NCBI GenBank assembly: GCA_050084985.1
Contig: JBITNC010000001.1
Coordinates: 211,048,001-211,112,000 of the forward strand
Length of the DNA: 64,000 nucleotides
DNA from: Nageia nagi
Lineage: Eukaryota; Pinophyta
Direction: 5' to 3'
Positions 35,040 to 46,620 of the stretch are shown here, piece after piece. The position numbers and the translations under genes were made by a program. The stretch's first letter is position 1; each line of letters starts with the position of its first letter. The notes below the pieces were generated by a model. It had not been told where the DNA came from and did no database searches. It was given only the letters and a program-made list of their open reading frames with translations.

Positions 35040-36510
35040 TGTTAGAAATTCCTATGAATTGTTTTATAAATTACCTCATTGAAATGCAGTCTCATGTATT
35101 GTGAATATGTTGAAAGACCCTATGAATTGTTTGAAAAAATGCCTCATCATAATGTAGTCTTATGTACTATGTGAAAGGGAAAAAATAGATGCATTTAAGG
35201 GACCTAGGAATTATTTGAAAAAATACCTCATCAAAATGTAGTATTATGTAAACATAACAAATACATTGAAGGGACCTGTATGTTATTTACCCCATCAAAA
35301 TGTAGGCTTGATTAAATTAAAAAGAGGCCTATGAGCTATTTGAAAAAACCCCTCTTGAAAATTTAGGTTCATGTATATATATATATATATAAATAGATAT
35401 GTTAAAATAACTTATGAATTATTTGATAAAAAGCTTCATATAATGCCAGCAAGATATGACCAAAATGGATATGTTGGAAAGGCCTATTAATTGTTTGAAA
35501 AAAATATCATATCAAAGAGCCATAATAAAGGGTGCAATATAGAGTATATATGATGTAAAAAGGACTATGAATTATTTAGAAAAAATGCCTCATATAAATA
35601 CAGTCTCATGGGTGTAGTATACATTGTTAGGGACTATGAATTATTTGGCAAAGTACCTCATGGATACATTGAAGAGGCCTATGCATTATTTAACATAATT
35701 TCTGATTGAAATGGATATATATATATCAAAATAGATGTACTAAGGGGACATGTGAATTGTATGGCAAGTACCTCATCTAAATGAAGACCCATGGTCATAC
35801 AACATGCCCAACATATATACATTAGGAAGGATCATTGAAAAATGCCTCATTAATCCACATTCTCATGTACTGTAAGGATCATAGGAGATGCACATAATGG
35901 ATACATTGATGGCATATTGAATTTTTTGATAGAATGCCTCATCAAAATGCAAACTCAGAGTTTGAAAAGGTTGCAAGTTATACATAAAGAACTAAATGCA
36001 AATTATTTTCAAAACATAGTTACTTGGGTGTAATAAAAAGCATATATCCATACATTGTAAAAGATTATGCCTTGATAGAAAAAATACCTATTTTTTAAAT
36101 ACAAATTTAGGAGCGCATTGAGTATGTCAATGGATGTGTTGGAAGAGCCTATAGGTGGATAGAAAAAATGCCCCTTTGAAAAGCAATTTCAATGGAGGAA
36201 ATAAATGTAAAATATGCATACAATAAAAGGGCCAGCAAGTTATTGTCAAATAAGCTCATCAAAGTGTGATATCATGAATGCAATAGCATAAAATATGCAT
36301 AGAATAGATATGTTGGAGTACAAGCAAATTGTTGATAAAAAACTCATTGAATGCAATCTTATGGATGTAATAAGCACAAATAGATTACATAGAAGGACCT
36401 ACAATTTCTAAAGAGGGATATCTCATGAAAGACCACCCCATGGGCCATAGATATACTAAAATTAAATTTAGTGTAAGGAATTACAAATTGCTTTATAAAA
36501 ACCACTTCAA
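35040..36510 (+). repeat. Tandem array of about 80-bp degenerate units in U2
   Basis: About 20 recurrences of a module reading GAATTATTTGAAAAAATGCC, then TCA and a T-A-G-T-C-T-C-A-T-G word, spaced 45-90 bp. U1 has about five of these at the homologous place. Confidence 0.8.
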
Positions 36511-36556
36511 AAAAATAGTGTTTTTCCATGGTAAGGTTCAAAAAGCAAGGTGGGTG

Positions 36557-36704
36557 TAAATTCATGGTCTTTTAAATTCACATGAATCAATTCCTTTTTG
36601 ATATAGTACTTGAGGAAATATATATATATATATATATATATATTTCCTCAAGTACTATATCAAAAAGGAATTGATTCATGTGAATTTAAAAGACCATGAA
36701 TTTA
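36557..36704. repeat. Perfect 148-bp palindrome centred on a TA tract
   Basis: Two 74-bp arms pair without mismatch about a centre between 36630 and 36631; the outermost pair is T36557 and A36704. The middle is a TA microsatellite. Checked base by base. Confidence 0.97.
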
Positions 36705-37927
36705 ATTTGTCCTATCCTTTCTTTGCATACATGTATGGACAATATGTACAACCATTCACAAGAAAATATATCAAATAATTACAAATATTATACTTTCCAA
36801 AGGTATAATTAATGTAAAATTACAAACAAATCTATTAGTATTATAACAAACTCTTAAATAAGCATATCCTCCTTAAAGTATACTAAAACAAATATCAAAT
36901 AAAATTCAAAACTTGGCTAAACCTCTTAAGACTAATATCTAAAATGTTATGAAGAGCACCTAGACTTAAGAGGAGGAAGATTATTATTTTTGTGTCCTAC
37001 TTGGTCAAGCTTGGGGAGAGAGGAGAAGTAGTTTCTAATGGTCAATCACCTAGGTATTTATATTCGGTTAGATTGGGTCCATTAGCACTAACTATTTTTC
37101 CCCTTCATATGTTTTTATTCATTAGGGATAGGGGTTTTATGTTTTTTATATATTTTCAAGTCCAATGTCTTATCAATAATTTGTACACCTAACATTAGAA
37201 TCCAAAGTGTATGGAAATATTTGCACATACCTAACACATAAAATCAAAATGTATAGAGAAGATTCCTCTATTATGTTTGCAAAATTTCATGATAGCCTTG
37301 CAACTATCACAAACTACCAAAATAGGTTTCATCCTCAATTTTTTTTTTCACTTAGCCGCTAGGATTTAATTATTTGTAAACTTAAATTGATTTAGGTAAA
37401 AATTAAAATTTAAATTGTTGGAATATTCTTTCCAACTTCAAAAAAATAATCAAGTACTTTTAGGTATACACATCAAAGTTTTGGCACACAAGTTTACCTA
37501 TGGAGATCATCTGTCCTGTAAGGTAAATTTTTGTTAGTGCACACACAAGCATTATACACATCATAGGAATCAAATATCATGCACAAATATTATAATATGC
37601 AACTATATGATGAAGGTATTTATGGCTGTTAGCAAATCAACATTAATCATTTCCTCACTCTTACAAATCTATTCTTGTAATCATGCATCTTGGTTCCCTA
37701 GGATCTCTAACTTGATTTTCACATAAGTTAGCTCATCACCTATGTCATAACAATCTCAAAGCCATCATCAATTTGAAAAATATTACATATAATCAAATAT
37801 TATTAGTCATTTATGATCTTATTCATATTCAAAATTTTGAATATAGTCATATCATAATGAAATTGGATGGGTCATTACAAAATTTTTGAAAGCATTCAAA
37901 AATTGTAGGTGCAATAGTATCATTACA

Positions 37928-38494
37928 TAATAGTATAATCCAATAATGAGGCCCCAATGCCTCTTTATACACTTAACTCTATCTAGATCTCACCTAGGAG
38001 TCATCACCCAACTCCTTAATCCCAATGTTAACCTCTTAGGGGTCCAAAATGCCCAACATGGATTCTTAGGGATCAATCATACTAACATGGGCCTAGAGTG
38101 CTATAAATATCAACATGGGGATGTAGGAGTACCATGCATGACCATAGTGGGTCTAGGAGCCATGCATGGGATCTAGGTATCATAATGGACCAACATGGGG
38201 TTTAGAAGTCTCCCTAAGGCCAACACATGTATACAAGTTTTCATCCATCCATATAAGTGCAAAATAGACCTTGGTATTATCATAATCAAGATTGGGATGT
38301 CTAAGTATAATAAAACACCTAATTTATGCTTGGGAGGGAGACATCCCACTTGAGGCTCATAGTGGAGTCCATTGACCCATTAAGTCTTCTATCCCAAGTT
38401 TTAACTTGAAAGTACAATTAAATAATAAATATATATTATAAAGGGGAATCTATTGGATTCCAAAATTAATTACAATAATTAAAGGGGGACATCA
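37928..38494 (-). repeat. G2 5' LTR, segment 2
   Basis: Matches 14150-14723, including the CAACATGGGG array. It ends GGGGACATCA, on the minus strand the LTR start TGATGTCCCC. Confidence 0.85.
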
Positions 38495-39480
38495 AATATA
38501 CCTTGCATGTTGACCATGTTATACAAGGATATTCATAGTTTTGTGTCCATGAAGAAGAGAGGTAGGATTATTTCCCATTTATTTATTCTTCAAGATTAGG
38601 AATATGAGCACATCATTGTCACTTGTACTTATATTTATATAGTTGTATGAGTGGACATGCCCCATTAGTTTTAGTGGCATACAACATAATGAGTGGTTTT
38701 GACTCAGGGAGTCGAGTAGGGCTAAAGACTATTGGATTTTTTGGATGATTCAGATTTAGTGTGGGACCCATATTTTGACTTGATAGTTTGGGAGGAGTTA
38801 GATGATTAGCTTTCATGGAGCATTCCTCCATACCATATCTAGGGTCATAGGCAAGTTATCAAGTATTATCATCTGGACCAAGTGCTAAGGTAGTTCAACA
38901 TGACTCAAGTTGTACTTGTACTAAGGGTATGACTGACTATGGCTAGGTATTAACACTATCAAGAGATTTAAATAGGGATCTTATTTGTACCAACATGGAG
39001 TGTAGAGTGGATTACATAATTAGCATACTCTAATGTACCTATGATGGTGGGACATAGTGAGGTCCATTCCATTAGGCCTCAAGGATGAGGAGGGTGATGA
39101 GGATGAGGGAAAGGAGGTGGGGGAGGAGGAGGGGGATGATGAGGAGATATATATGGTAGGATAGGAGCCCATGGATACAGGTGATGCTCCACTACTCGAC
39201 CAATAGACCCATATGCATCATCCTTATCAAGAGAGAAAGCTCTTCCAATGGAAACTTCATGTATACCTAGACTCTATGAATTTAGTTTATTGACCTATTT
39301 TTATGGAGAAAAATTTATAACAAATTATTAGTGATATAGGGCTAGACACTCAAATAGAGGTGCTATAAGTGCAGATGGTGAGCCTACAATTACAGCTAAA
39401 GGCTTGAGATGACCAGATAGGTTTCCTATAGGGATAAATTGAGGCATTATAGGTGCTACCACATGTGATGCAAAACTAAA
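38495..39480 (+). pseudogene. PMD gene of element H, second fragment
   Basis: The frame opens with CMLTMLYKDIHSFV and reaches ILQD*EYEHI (about 38580-38612), matching the PMD C-terminal core in which a tryptophan precedes the E-H-I motif; here that codon is TAG. An acidic D/E/G-rich tail follows at 39084-39160, then heptads near 39335-39430 (DTQIEVL, VQMVSLQLQLKA, DDQIGFL) forming a coiled coil. This is the same architecture as the G1 gene. Its first half is at 600-1072. Confidence 0.65.
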
Positions 39481-40659
39481 ATATTAAGAGGATTTAGGAC
39501 CTGATTACACTAAAGGATAATAAAATCCTTTATTTTGGAAAGATATTAGAGATTATATCTTCTAGCTAGTCAAGGTATAAATCTAGGAGTAGAATTCAAG
39601 ATCCATCCATGGGTTAGAGTTCCCATGGGGGGAACTAGTTTTATATGTATCAATGATATGTTTTGTTATAGACTTATTTTAGACATGTGATTTATGACCT
39701 ATGGAATATATATATATTTATGTTTGTGTGTGTGTGCACTTGTATTTGGTTATGACATGTTTTATTTTAATCGATTAGAACTATATTTGACTTATTGACA
39801 TGTATACTATAATTTTCAAGTAAAGAAATTTTGGTTAACAAAGATAATCAGAAAAAGATAAATTTGAAAAATTAAACTTGAATTATAAATTTAATAATAC
39901 AAGCATAAAATAAATAATTTTACAAAAAATATGTTTGCACAAACAATAATTTTATCTAAAATTATCATACAAAAGATGAAAAAATAGAGAAATAATCATA
40001 TCAATTTTGAACATAATAGAGCAAGAATGTTAGAATACAACAACCATGCTTGGATAAGAAATATAAATGGATTTAAAAAGAAGATTCATCCATAATACAT
40101 GTCCTAATTAATGGAAAAAGAGGCCTAAAATTTAATGAAATGGAAAGAAAAATAAATTTTATAGACTAGTATCCAATTCATCAAATTTCCTAAACATTTT
40201 CCATAAAGCATTAAAAAAAGGATAAATAGAGACACATTTTTGCAAGAAATATATATAGAAAAGTGATATCAAAATTTTGACTAAACATAACTATGAATAG
40301 AGTGGTAGCATTGGATTCTAGCATATCACCTTGTTGTAGGATAGGAAAACACTCAAGTTAACCCAACACCTTACAAAATTGGACTAAACAATGAAAAATA
40401 ATGTATGAATAGAAAAAATGATAAAATAATTTACATAATAGAAAAAACACCATAAACATTAAGGATCATACCTAGAACTAGCATTTTTTATGCTTGCTAT
40501 TTTGGTTATGGTTATGGGATACTCACATTATTGGTCTACAACTTCTTGCCATCATCATCAAATTCTACTTTTTTGAATTGCAAAAATGGATTGTTGAATA
40601 TTTTCAACCTTTGATTTTGAGGATGTATCAGACTATCTTGCATTGGTTTAAACTAATGT
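39481..40659. other. Spacer between H PMD and H gag
   Basis: AT-rich, with a GT microsatellite near 39724. No pol motif on either strand, as in G1. Confidence 0.5.
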
Positions 40660-42640
40660 TTCTACAAAACCTCATCTAAAATCTCATGATCAAATTTAAA
40701 TTTACCTTTTTCATGTAAGTCTTGGATTGTGTTTTTGAGATGACTACACTCTTTTGTAACAAAACCAAATCTCCTATAGAAATTATAAAAGAGGTGTACT
40801 TGATATCCTTGAGGTTTAATATAGGGGGTCTCTTTAAATAGTAGGTAATGGACCAAGTTCATGGCTACTAAGACATTTAATACCTCACTAATGTCTTTAT
40901 GGAACTTAGTATATTACCTACATAACTTTTTAGGTTGCCAAAATTCTATAGCATCATGGTTGACATGAGCTATCATTTTCACTTCTAGTTCATGGTGATA
41001 TTTTTTTCTAGGTTTTTCAAGAGAAGGCTTTGATATGGGCCTCTTTACTAATCATATCATCTATTGGTTTTTCATATGGGTAATCTTGGAAATCTAAGAA
41101 TTCACATCTATAATATGGAAATAAAGCTCGAAAAATAACATTTTTCTTTTATTTGGTAGGTATTGGAACTTGGTTGCCTTCCTTGGACCATTCAATAAGG
41201 AAGTCACTAACAAGTTTAGCTTTATTTTATTTAAGGTTATACATGTCTAAAGGATATGGTTCTTATGTTATGAATAACTTATATCTATCCAATAAAAATT
41301 TAACATCATAAAAACATGTAATACTTTCATTAGGCAAATTAGTAAACCATAAGAAGATTCAAATTTTAAGCTAAGAGAAAATAATTTAGCTAATAAATCA
41401 TCATCATTTTCAATTAAAATAACTTCTAAGTGATATGTTTGCAAATGTACTCTAGGATTAGAATGACCATCAAACATAGTGAATGTTACCTCTTTTTCAA
41501 ACCTTTTTTTTTGGATTTGATGGAAAAAGGTATTATCATTATCTCTTAGAACTATAGGTGCAAATATGTTGATGCATGCCATGATGGAATCCTTTTTTTG
41601 ATTTAATTACAATAATAAACATTTTTCTATTATAAAGTTCTTACCAAATTATTGACCAACTCCATTTGGCATTTTGGTTCAACAGATCCATATTCCAAGT
41701 TAAGTTTCAAAAATTTCACTCCTATCTTCATGATATCAATTTAATATATAATGAACCTAGTCTTTATCTTATGCTAAATGCTATTACTAGATCAGATTCA
41801 TCCATCCATGATTCAAGGATGTATTATATTTGAGGTTCTTCATTTTATGGGATATCAACTAGGTCTTCTTCATTGATATTATCTTCAAACTCTTCATCAT
41901 AGTTAAGAGATACTTATGAGATAAACAACATAGGATTGGAGAAATTTGGACATGATTTTGATTAAGTAAATAAGCAATTGATGTAGGTACAATATCATTT
42001 CTAAGGTTATATGTAGTACTAATGGTTTGGTTTGGAATTTGGGGTTTGTAAATAGGATTAGGGATATGAAACTATAATAGAGGAACTTGGGAAGGTTTTA
42101 AGTACTTGTAAGACTTTAAATAAGGGGTTAAAGCTATATCTTATTTAATTTGTTGGATCATCTACCTATAATATATTTAAAATTAGAATCTAGGGTAGAA
42201 CCTAGGAGGTGTTTAACTTTGGTATCAACTTCTTGCAAAGTTTTGACAAGAAGAGGAATACATTCTTTTATAGCTAACAAGTTTTGACCTTATGGAATAT
42301 AAATTTTTTTGGTAATTAACTCTAAGGTATTGGATGAGATATTATCAAGGTCTTCTTGATTATTTTCTATATATTTTTGGTATGCATGGCTACAATCTTC
42401 TAGAGAACTATCATATTCATCATGTAGGTGCAATCTTCATACTCTTTCACTTTGTATTCTATGCACATTGGCATAATTCTTGTGTGCCCTAGTCTTCTTT
42501 GTTGGTATAACAAAAAATTCAATATTTTATTATTCTATAGCAATGGGTGTATCCATTTCTAAAATAGTTTGAAATTAGATATTAGTCCTATCCAAAATAT
42601 TAAGGTTTCAATGCAACTAGTGAAGGAAAACATAATGTAT
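40660..42640 (-). pseudogene. gag of element H
   Basis: Read leftward from about 42440 the minus strand gives HDEYDSSLEDC and QNLLAIKECIPLLVKTL, an N-terminal helical region. The Retrotrans_gag core begins in the frame 41582-41268 with MFDGHSNPRVHLQTY and DDDLLAKLFSLSL and continues in another frame to about 41000. The tail near 40790-40700 is YNFYRRFGFVTKECSHLK, a degenerate C-x2-H-type knuckle with IQDLHEKGK after it, as in G1 (HGHKTC...IQDLVDKK). Stops and shifts abound. The opposite-strand PMD lies downstream. Confidence 0.65.
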
Positions 42641-42653
42641 CAAAAAAAAGTTA

Positions 42654-42662
42654 GGTTCACCA
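42654..42662 (-). other. Primer-binding site of element H
   Basis: GGTTCACCA, reverse complement of TGGTGAACC, placed just upstream of gag as in G1 and G4. The adjoining 5' LTR should start at about 42665; its far end is not delimited. Confidence 0.55.
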
Positions 42663-44009
42663 AGTCAAAATAATAATTATTAGGGTTATTTATAGAATAA
42701 TTAAATTCATTAATTAACTATGAAAAGTAGGAAATTGATGACATGAAATATGAAAATAACCAAATTGATCTTAACCTATCAAAAATTGATTAATGAAAGA
42801 TAAAAACTTGTACTTTACCTATGAAAACAAATAGAGGTGAGATTCGATCAAGAGAGAATGAACAATGAGCTTATTGAAAATACAAAGCCACAAATCTAAC
42901 CTCAACCCAATGATGATGCTAGAAACCTAGTGAAAACACCTAATTATCACTTTATAATACCTTGCCCTTTCACTTGATATCATCATCCTACCTTTGATGC
43001 ACCCAATCTTGATCACAAAGGGATAAAAGATTGCAAGAATGCAAAGCTTAGAGTTTAACAAAATCCAAAGATGATAGGTGGCGTTAAGAAACACACTTCA
43101 TATCAAATGCATGCTTTTCATGTATATTTTTTATGATTTAATATAGTGTCTATTGTATATTTAAATGTATATTGTAGACTATTTATTTAATTATGTTTAT
43201 TTGTATTTTACATAATTTAAGGTCTAAAGTAGCCACTAGGGAATGCGATGATTAATGTTATTAGCATGTTGATTTCAATGAAAAGGATTATTTTATTGTT
43301 TTTTCCTTGTAATTTACCTAGTAGTTGGTAAATTAATTAGTACACCAAGAAGCCACTAACAATTTAATGTTAGTATGGTTGGGTAACACTAAAACTACCA
43401 ACTAGATAAATCAAAGGGATTTAATTTATTTAAGCTTTATGTTATATAAATTTTATAAGTATATTAATTACCTAAGTATATTAAGTTAAATAAATATTAT
43501 TAATATTGCAATAATAATGAGGATGATAATATAATATAAATAATATTATAATAATAATTATTTAGGTGACTAATTATTTAATAAGTAATTAATTAATTAA
43601 CATAATAGACCTTAAGTTGCACTTAGCCTAAGTCCTTGATAATGCTAGTTTAACTAAAGTGTAGTCCACTTCACCCTAAGTTAGTATGAGTTCTAAGATT
43701 AAATTTGCTATTTTTAGAGTTGTGTGAAGTTTAGTGGGATGTTCATTCTCCATGCTTATGTTTTTGTTGGAGCTAACTTAAGTATTAATGGTTGCCTAGA
43801 TTTTATCATGAGTTTAAGTCTAAAAATATAATTACAATTTAAGTTTAAATTATCTTTAATTTATAAAGTAAAATTAAAAATAAATCCTAAATTCCATTGA
43901 GAAAAATTATATATAAGAGCATAGGGTAGAGGTTTAATACAATTAATTTTAGGAAAATAAATTCTATCAAATTAGAGCAAGAGTAAGAGATTTCATCTAT
44001 TGATATATA
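42663..44009. other. Probable LTR and leader of H, undefined
   Basis: AT-rich, no coding signal. It must include the 5' LTR of H if the primer site is correct, but the second LTR lies outside the window, so no boundary can be set. Confidence 0.4.
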
Positions 44010-44468
44010 TTTTGGTACACCTAAGGTTTTTTCTTAAATGAATTAAATACACATAAATACTTAAGTATGTAGTATATAAGCTATTTAACTCAAATAAATA
44101 TTCATGAATAATAAGAAATAAGGTAGAACATTGCAATAACAAAATTATGAATTACATTGATGTCAAGATGTAAAGCAAACACATGCACTAAAGAGATGGA
44201 ATCAAGTGTAAGATAAATACCTATCTATCCTTACCTATTTCAAGGTTGAATATATGCAAGATGATATTATTGAAGAGAGGTGATGTCAACATACCATTTG
44301 TGTAATGGGAGAATAACAAATATGAGTGGCTCTTTCTTGAAGAATTGTTGGTAATCATCATCATCATCCATAAAAGAAGAATATCTATGGTTGTTGATTT
44401 TGATAATAGTTTCCTCATCTTAAACTAAGATAGGTGTTAATAATGCTACATTAGCCATAATATCTACA

Positions 44469-45085
44469 AATATGTTATTATTTCTTGAAATACTTTCAAA
44501 TTGAATCTATTCAAAGCCTCTTTGAACCATCATAGCAAATAATTCTTTATATGGCTACAATTTCTCATCCTTGGTAGTGTAAACAACATTGATTTTATTT
44601 ATACTAAGATGTAAGTCACTATAAAATTTCAACTTACTAATTCCAAGATTAATTGCTACCTTTAGTCCTAAGACCAAAGTTTCATACTCAACCATATTGT
44701 TAGTACATTCAAAATTCAATTTGTAGGCCATAGGAATCATACTACCTTTAGGAGATACTAGCACAATCCTTGCCCTAAATATGTTATTATTTCTTGAAAT
44801 ACTTTCAAATTGAATCTATGCAAAGCCTCTTTGAACCATCATAGCAAATAATTCTTTATATGGCTACAATTTCTCATCCTTGGTAGTGTAAACAACATTA
44901 ATTTTATTGATACCAAGTTGTAAGTCACTATAAAATTTCAACTTACTAATTCCAAGATTAATTGCTACCTTTAGTCCTAAGACCAAAGTTTCATACTCAA
45001 CCATATTGTTAGTACATTCAAAATTGAATTTGTAGGCTATAGGAATCATACTACCTTTAGGAGATACTAGCACAATCCTTGCCCC
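44469..45085 (-). repeat. 308-bp tandem duplication inside the RNase H region of G3
   Basis: Units 44469-44776 and 44777-45085 are nearly identical, with fewer than ten differences and a one-base indel by eye. The duplication is much more similar than the two LTR blocks, so it arose after insertion. Confidence 0.93.
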
Positions 45086-45208
45086 AACCCGTTGCAAACA
45101 TTTGGAGCCATCAAAGAATAATGTCCATGTTTTTTCCTTATATTGTATAACTAGTGCCACAAGTTCATTTTTGTTAATATCTATGTCACATGGTGTTGCC
45201 GCAAGCAT
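44555..45208 (-). pseudogene. G3 RNase H (with duplicated C-terminal part)
   Basis: The frame 45208-44864 contains TWTLFFDGSKC (first catalytic D), SPKGSMIPIAYKF, FECTNNMVEYETLVLGL (catalytic E) and KFYSDLQLGINKIN (catalytic D), the hallmark of gypsy Tat/Athila RNase H. It cleaves the RNA of the RNA-DNA hybrid. A second partial copy at 44764-44555 repeats residues from SPKGSM onward because of the tandem duplication. The frame is open in this stretch, unlike the RT upstream. Confidence 0.88.
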
Positions 45209-45289
45209 ATAAGCTATAACCTATCCTTTGATTGCCTTTTGATGTGTATATATAAGATAAAACTCTTGTAAATACATTATCTATTTGAA

Positions 45290-46620
45290 TGGTTTTTCTT
45301 CCAACCATGAATTTGATAATAAGTAACTCAATGGATTAGCTTGATCTACAATAAAGTAGTGTTGGTGATCATGTAATGTATCATTTTCTGTATGGTGTAA
45401 ACTATTGCATAACATAACTTCTTAATTGGTGTGTATTTTATTTCTACATTTTGTAGTTATTTAGATAAATAATACAAAACCTTTTCCTTGTTTTATTTTT
45501 TAAGTTATGCAAGGATTATATTAATAACATTACTTGTATCTGAGACATACAAAAATAGAGATTTGGTATGATAAAATGACCATAAAATGAGAGGATTAAG
45601 TAAGTAGCTCTTGATGTCGTCAAATGCTTTTTGACACTATCCATATGAACTTGTTTCCTTTCTTGAGAAACGAAGAGAGTGGAGCTTGTAAATTCCCTTG
45701 TAGGCTTTTGAGTTGTCTAATATTCCTTGGTGGAGGCATTTCTATTATAGCTTTAACCTTTTTAGGGTTTCTATGCCCCTTTTAAATACAATGTAACCAA
45801 ACACCATGCTACTATATACCCAAAAGCACACTTATTAGGATTTAGCTTCAAGTTAAATTATATCATTATTTTAAAAATAACTCCTAAGTACTCTAAATGG
45901 TTTTCATTCTTAGTTGATTTAGAAATAATATCATCAATATATACTTCAACTGATTTATGAATGAGATTATGAAACATAGTTACCATAGCTCTTTGGTGCA
46001 TTGCCCCTATATTTTTGATGCCAAAGGGAATGACTATTCAATAAAATATTTTGCAAGATGTGATGAATGCTATCTTATGCTAATCTTCTTTGTTGATTAT
46101 GATATGATTGTAGCTTGAGAAACCACCCATGAAAGAAACCAACTCATGTCCTATAGTTGAGTCCACAATTATACCAATGTGTGGTAAATGAAAGTTATCC
46201 TTTGAGAAAGATTTTTTTAAGTCTTTAATATATGTATAAGACCTAATTTATTCTTTTGATTTCAAAGCTGAAATAATGTTATCCAACCAAGAGGAGTAAT
46301 CAATAGGTTCAATGAATCTTTCCTCGTGATACTTATCAATTTTTTTCTTGACTTGAAAATAATATTTTGGGTGCATTAGTATACTTTTCTACTATACAGG
46401 TTTAGCATCTTACTGTATCACTAAATTATGAGTCACAAAGGATGGATCTAACCCTGTCATATCATTATATTCCCAAGCAAACATATCCTTGAATTATATT
46501 AAGAACTATTGATATGCTTATTTATATTTTCCAATGATTCATATTCCAATATGAATAATCTATGGTACTCCTTATGTACCAATGTTTATCTCAACATGAT
46601 TCTCATTCAACCATGGCATC
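45290..46620 (-). pseudogene. G3 reverse transcriptase
   Basis: On the minus strand from about 46250 the frame gives FHLPHIGIIVDSTIGHELVS, YNHIIINKEDQHKIAF, then PFGIKNIGAMHQRAM, and VEVYIDDIISKS (about 45905-45940), the YxDD catalytic motif. The connection domain (HLEYL, LNPNKCAFG) follows. Stops and small shifts occur, notably near 45780-45650. The order is that of Ty3/gypsy RT. Confidence 0.85.

Larger units (their letters stand above)
33344..37927 (+). mobile_element. U2: longest copy of the TGTA...TACA unit
   Basis: 4584 bp, from TGTAGTTCTACCCCAC to AGTATCATTACA, flanked by a perfect 5-bp duplication TAATA (33339-33343, 37928-37932). It contains a CA microsatellite (33746-33765), an expanded 80-bp repeat array and a 148-bp perfect palindrome. 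No protein domain, primer site or internal LTR pair was found, so a solo LTR or a non-autonomous unit is likeliest. It is longer than U1 mainly because of the array. Confidence 0.82.
1073..38494 (-). mobile_element. G2: nested Ty3/gypsy element with gag and protease only, carrying six insertions
   Basis: Two copies of a 1.2-kb sequence bound this element: 1073-14723 (interrupted twice) and 32704-38494 (interrupted once). Just inside the right copy, GCTCTGATACCA (32691-32702) is the reverse complement of the tRNA-iMet primer site TGGTATCAGAGC, so the element is on the minus strand and the right copy is its 5' LTR. With insertions removed the interior is about 2.9 kb (31061-32703, 26559-27309, 14724-15261) and encodes gag and retropepsin fragments; I find no RT, RNase H or integrase. 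The outer flanks AGTAC (1068-1072) and AATAT (38495-38499) could be a target duplication altered by two transitions. Removing G2 reconnects a PMD reading frame across 1072/38495, which is independent support for both ends. The iMet primer site and protease style suggest a chromovirus-like lineage, an inference. Confidence 0.85.

Noticed and set aside
35040-36510. CRISPR-like array
   Set aside because: Units vary in length and sequence and there are no conserved repeats with unique spacers; it is a degenerate minisatellite of a plant element.
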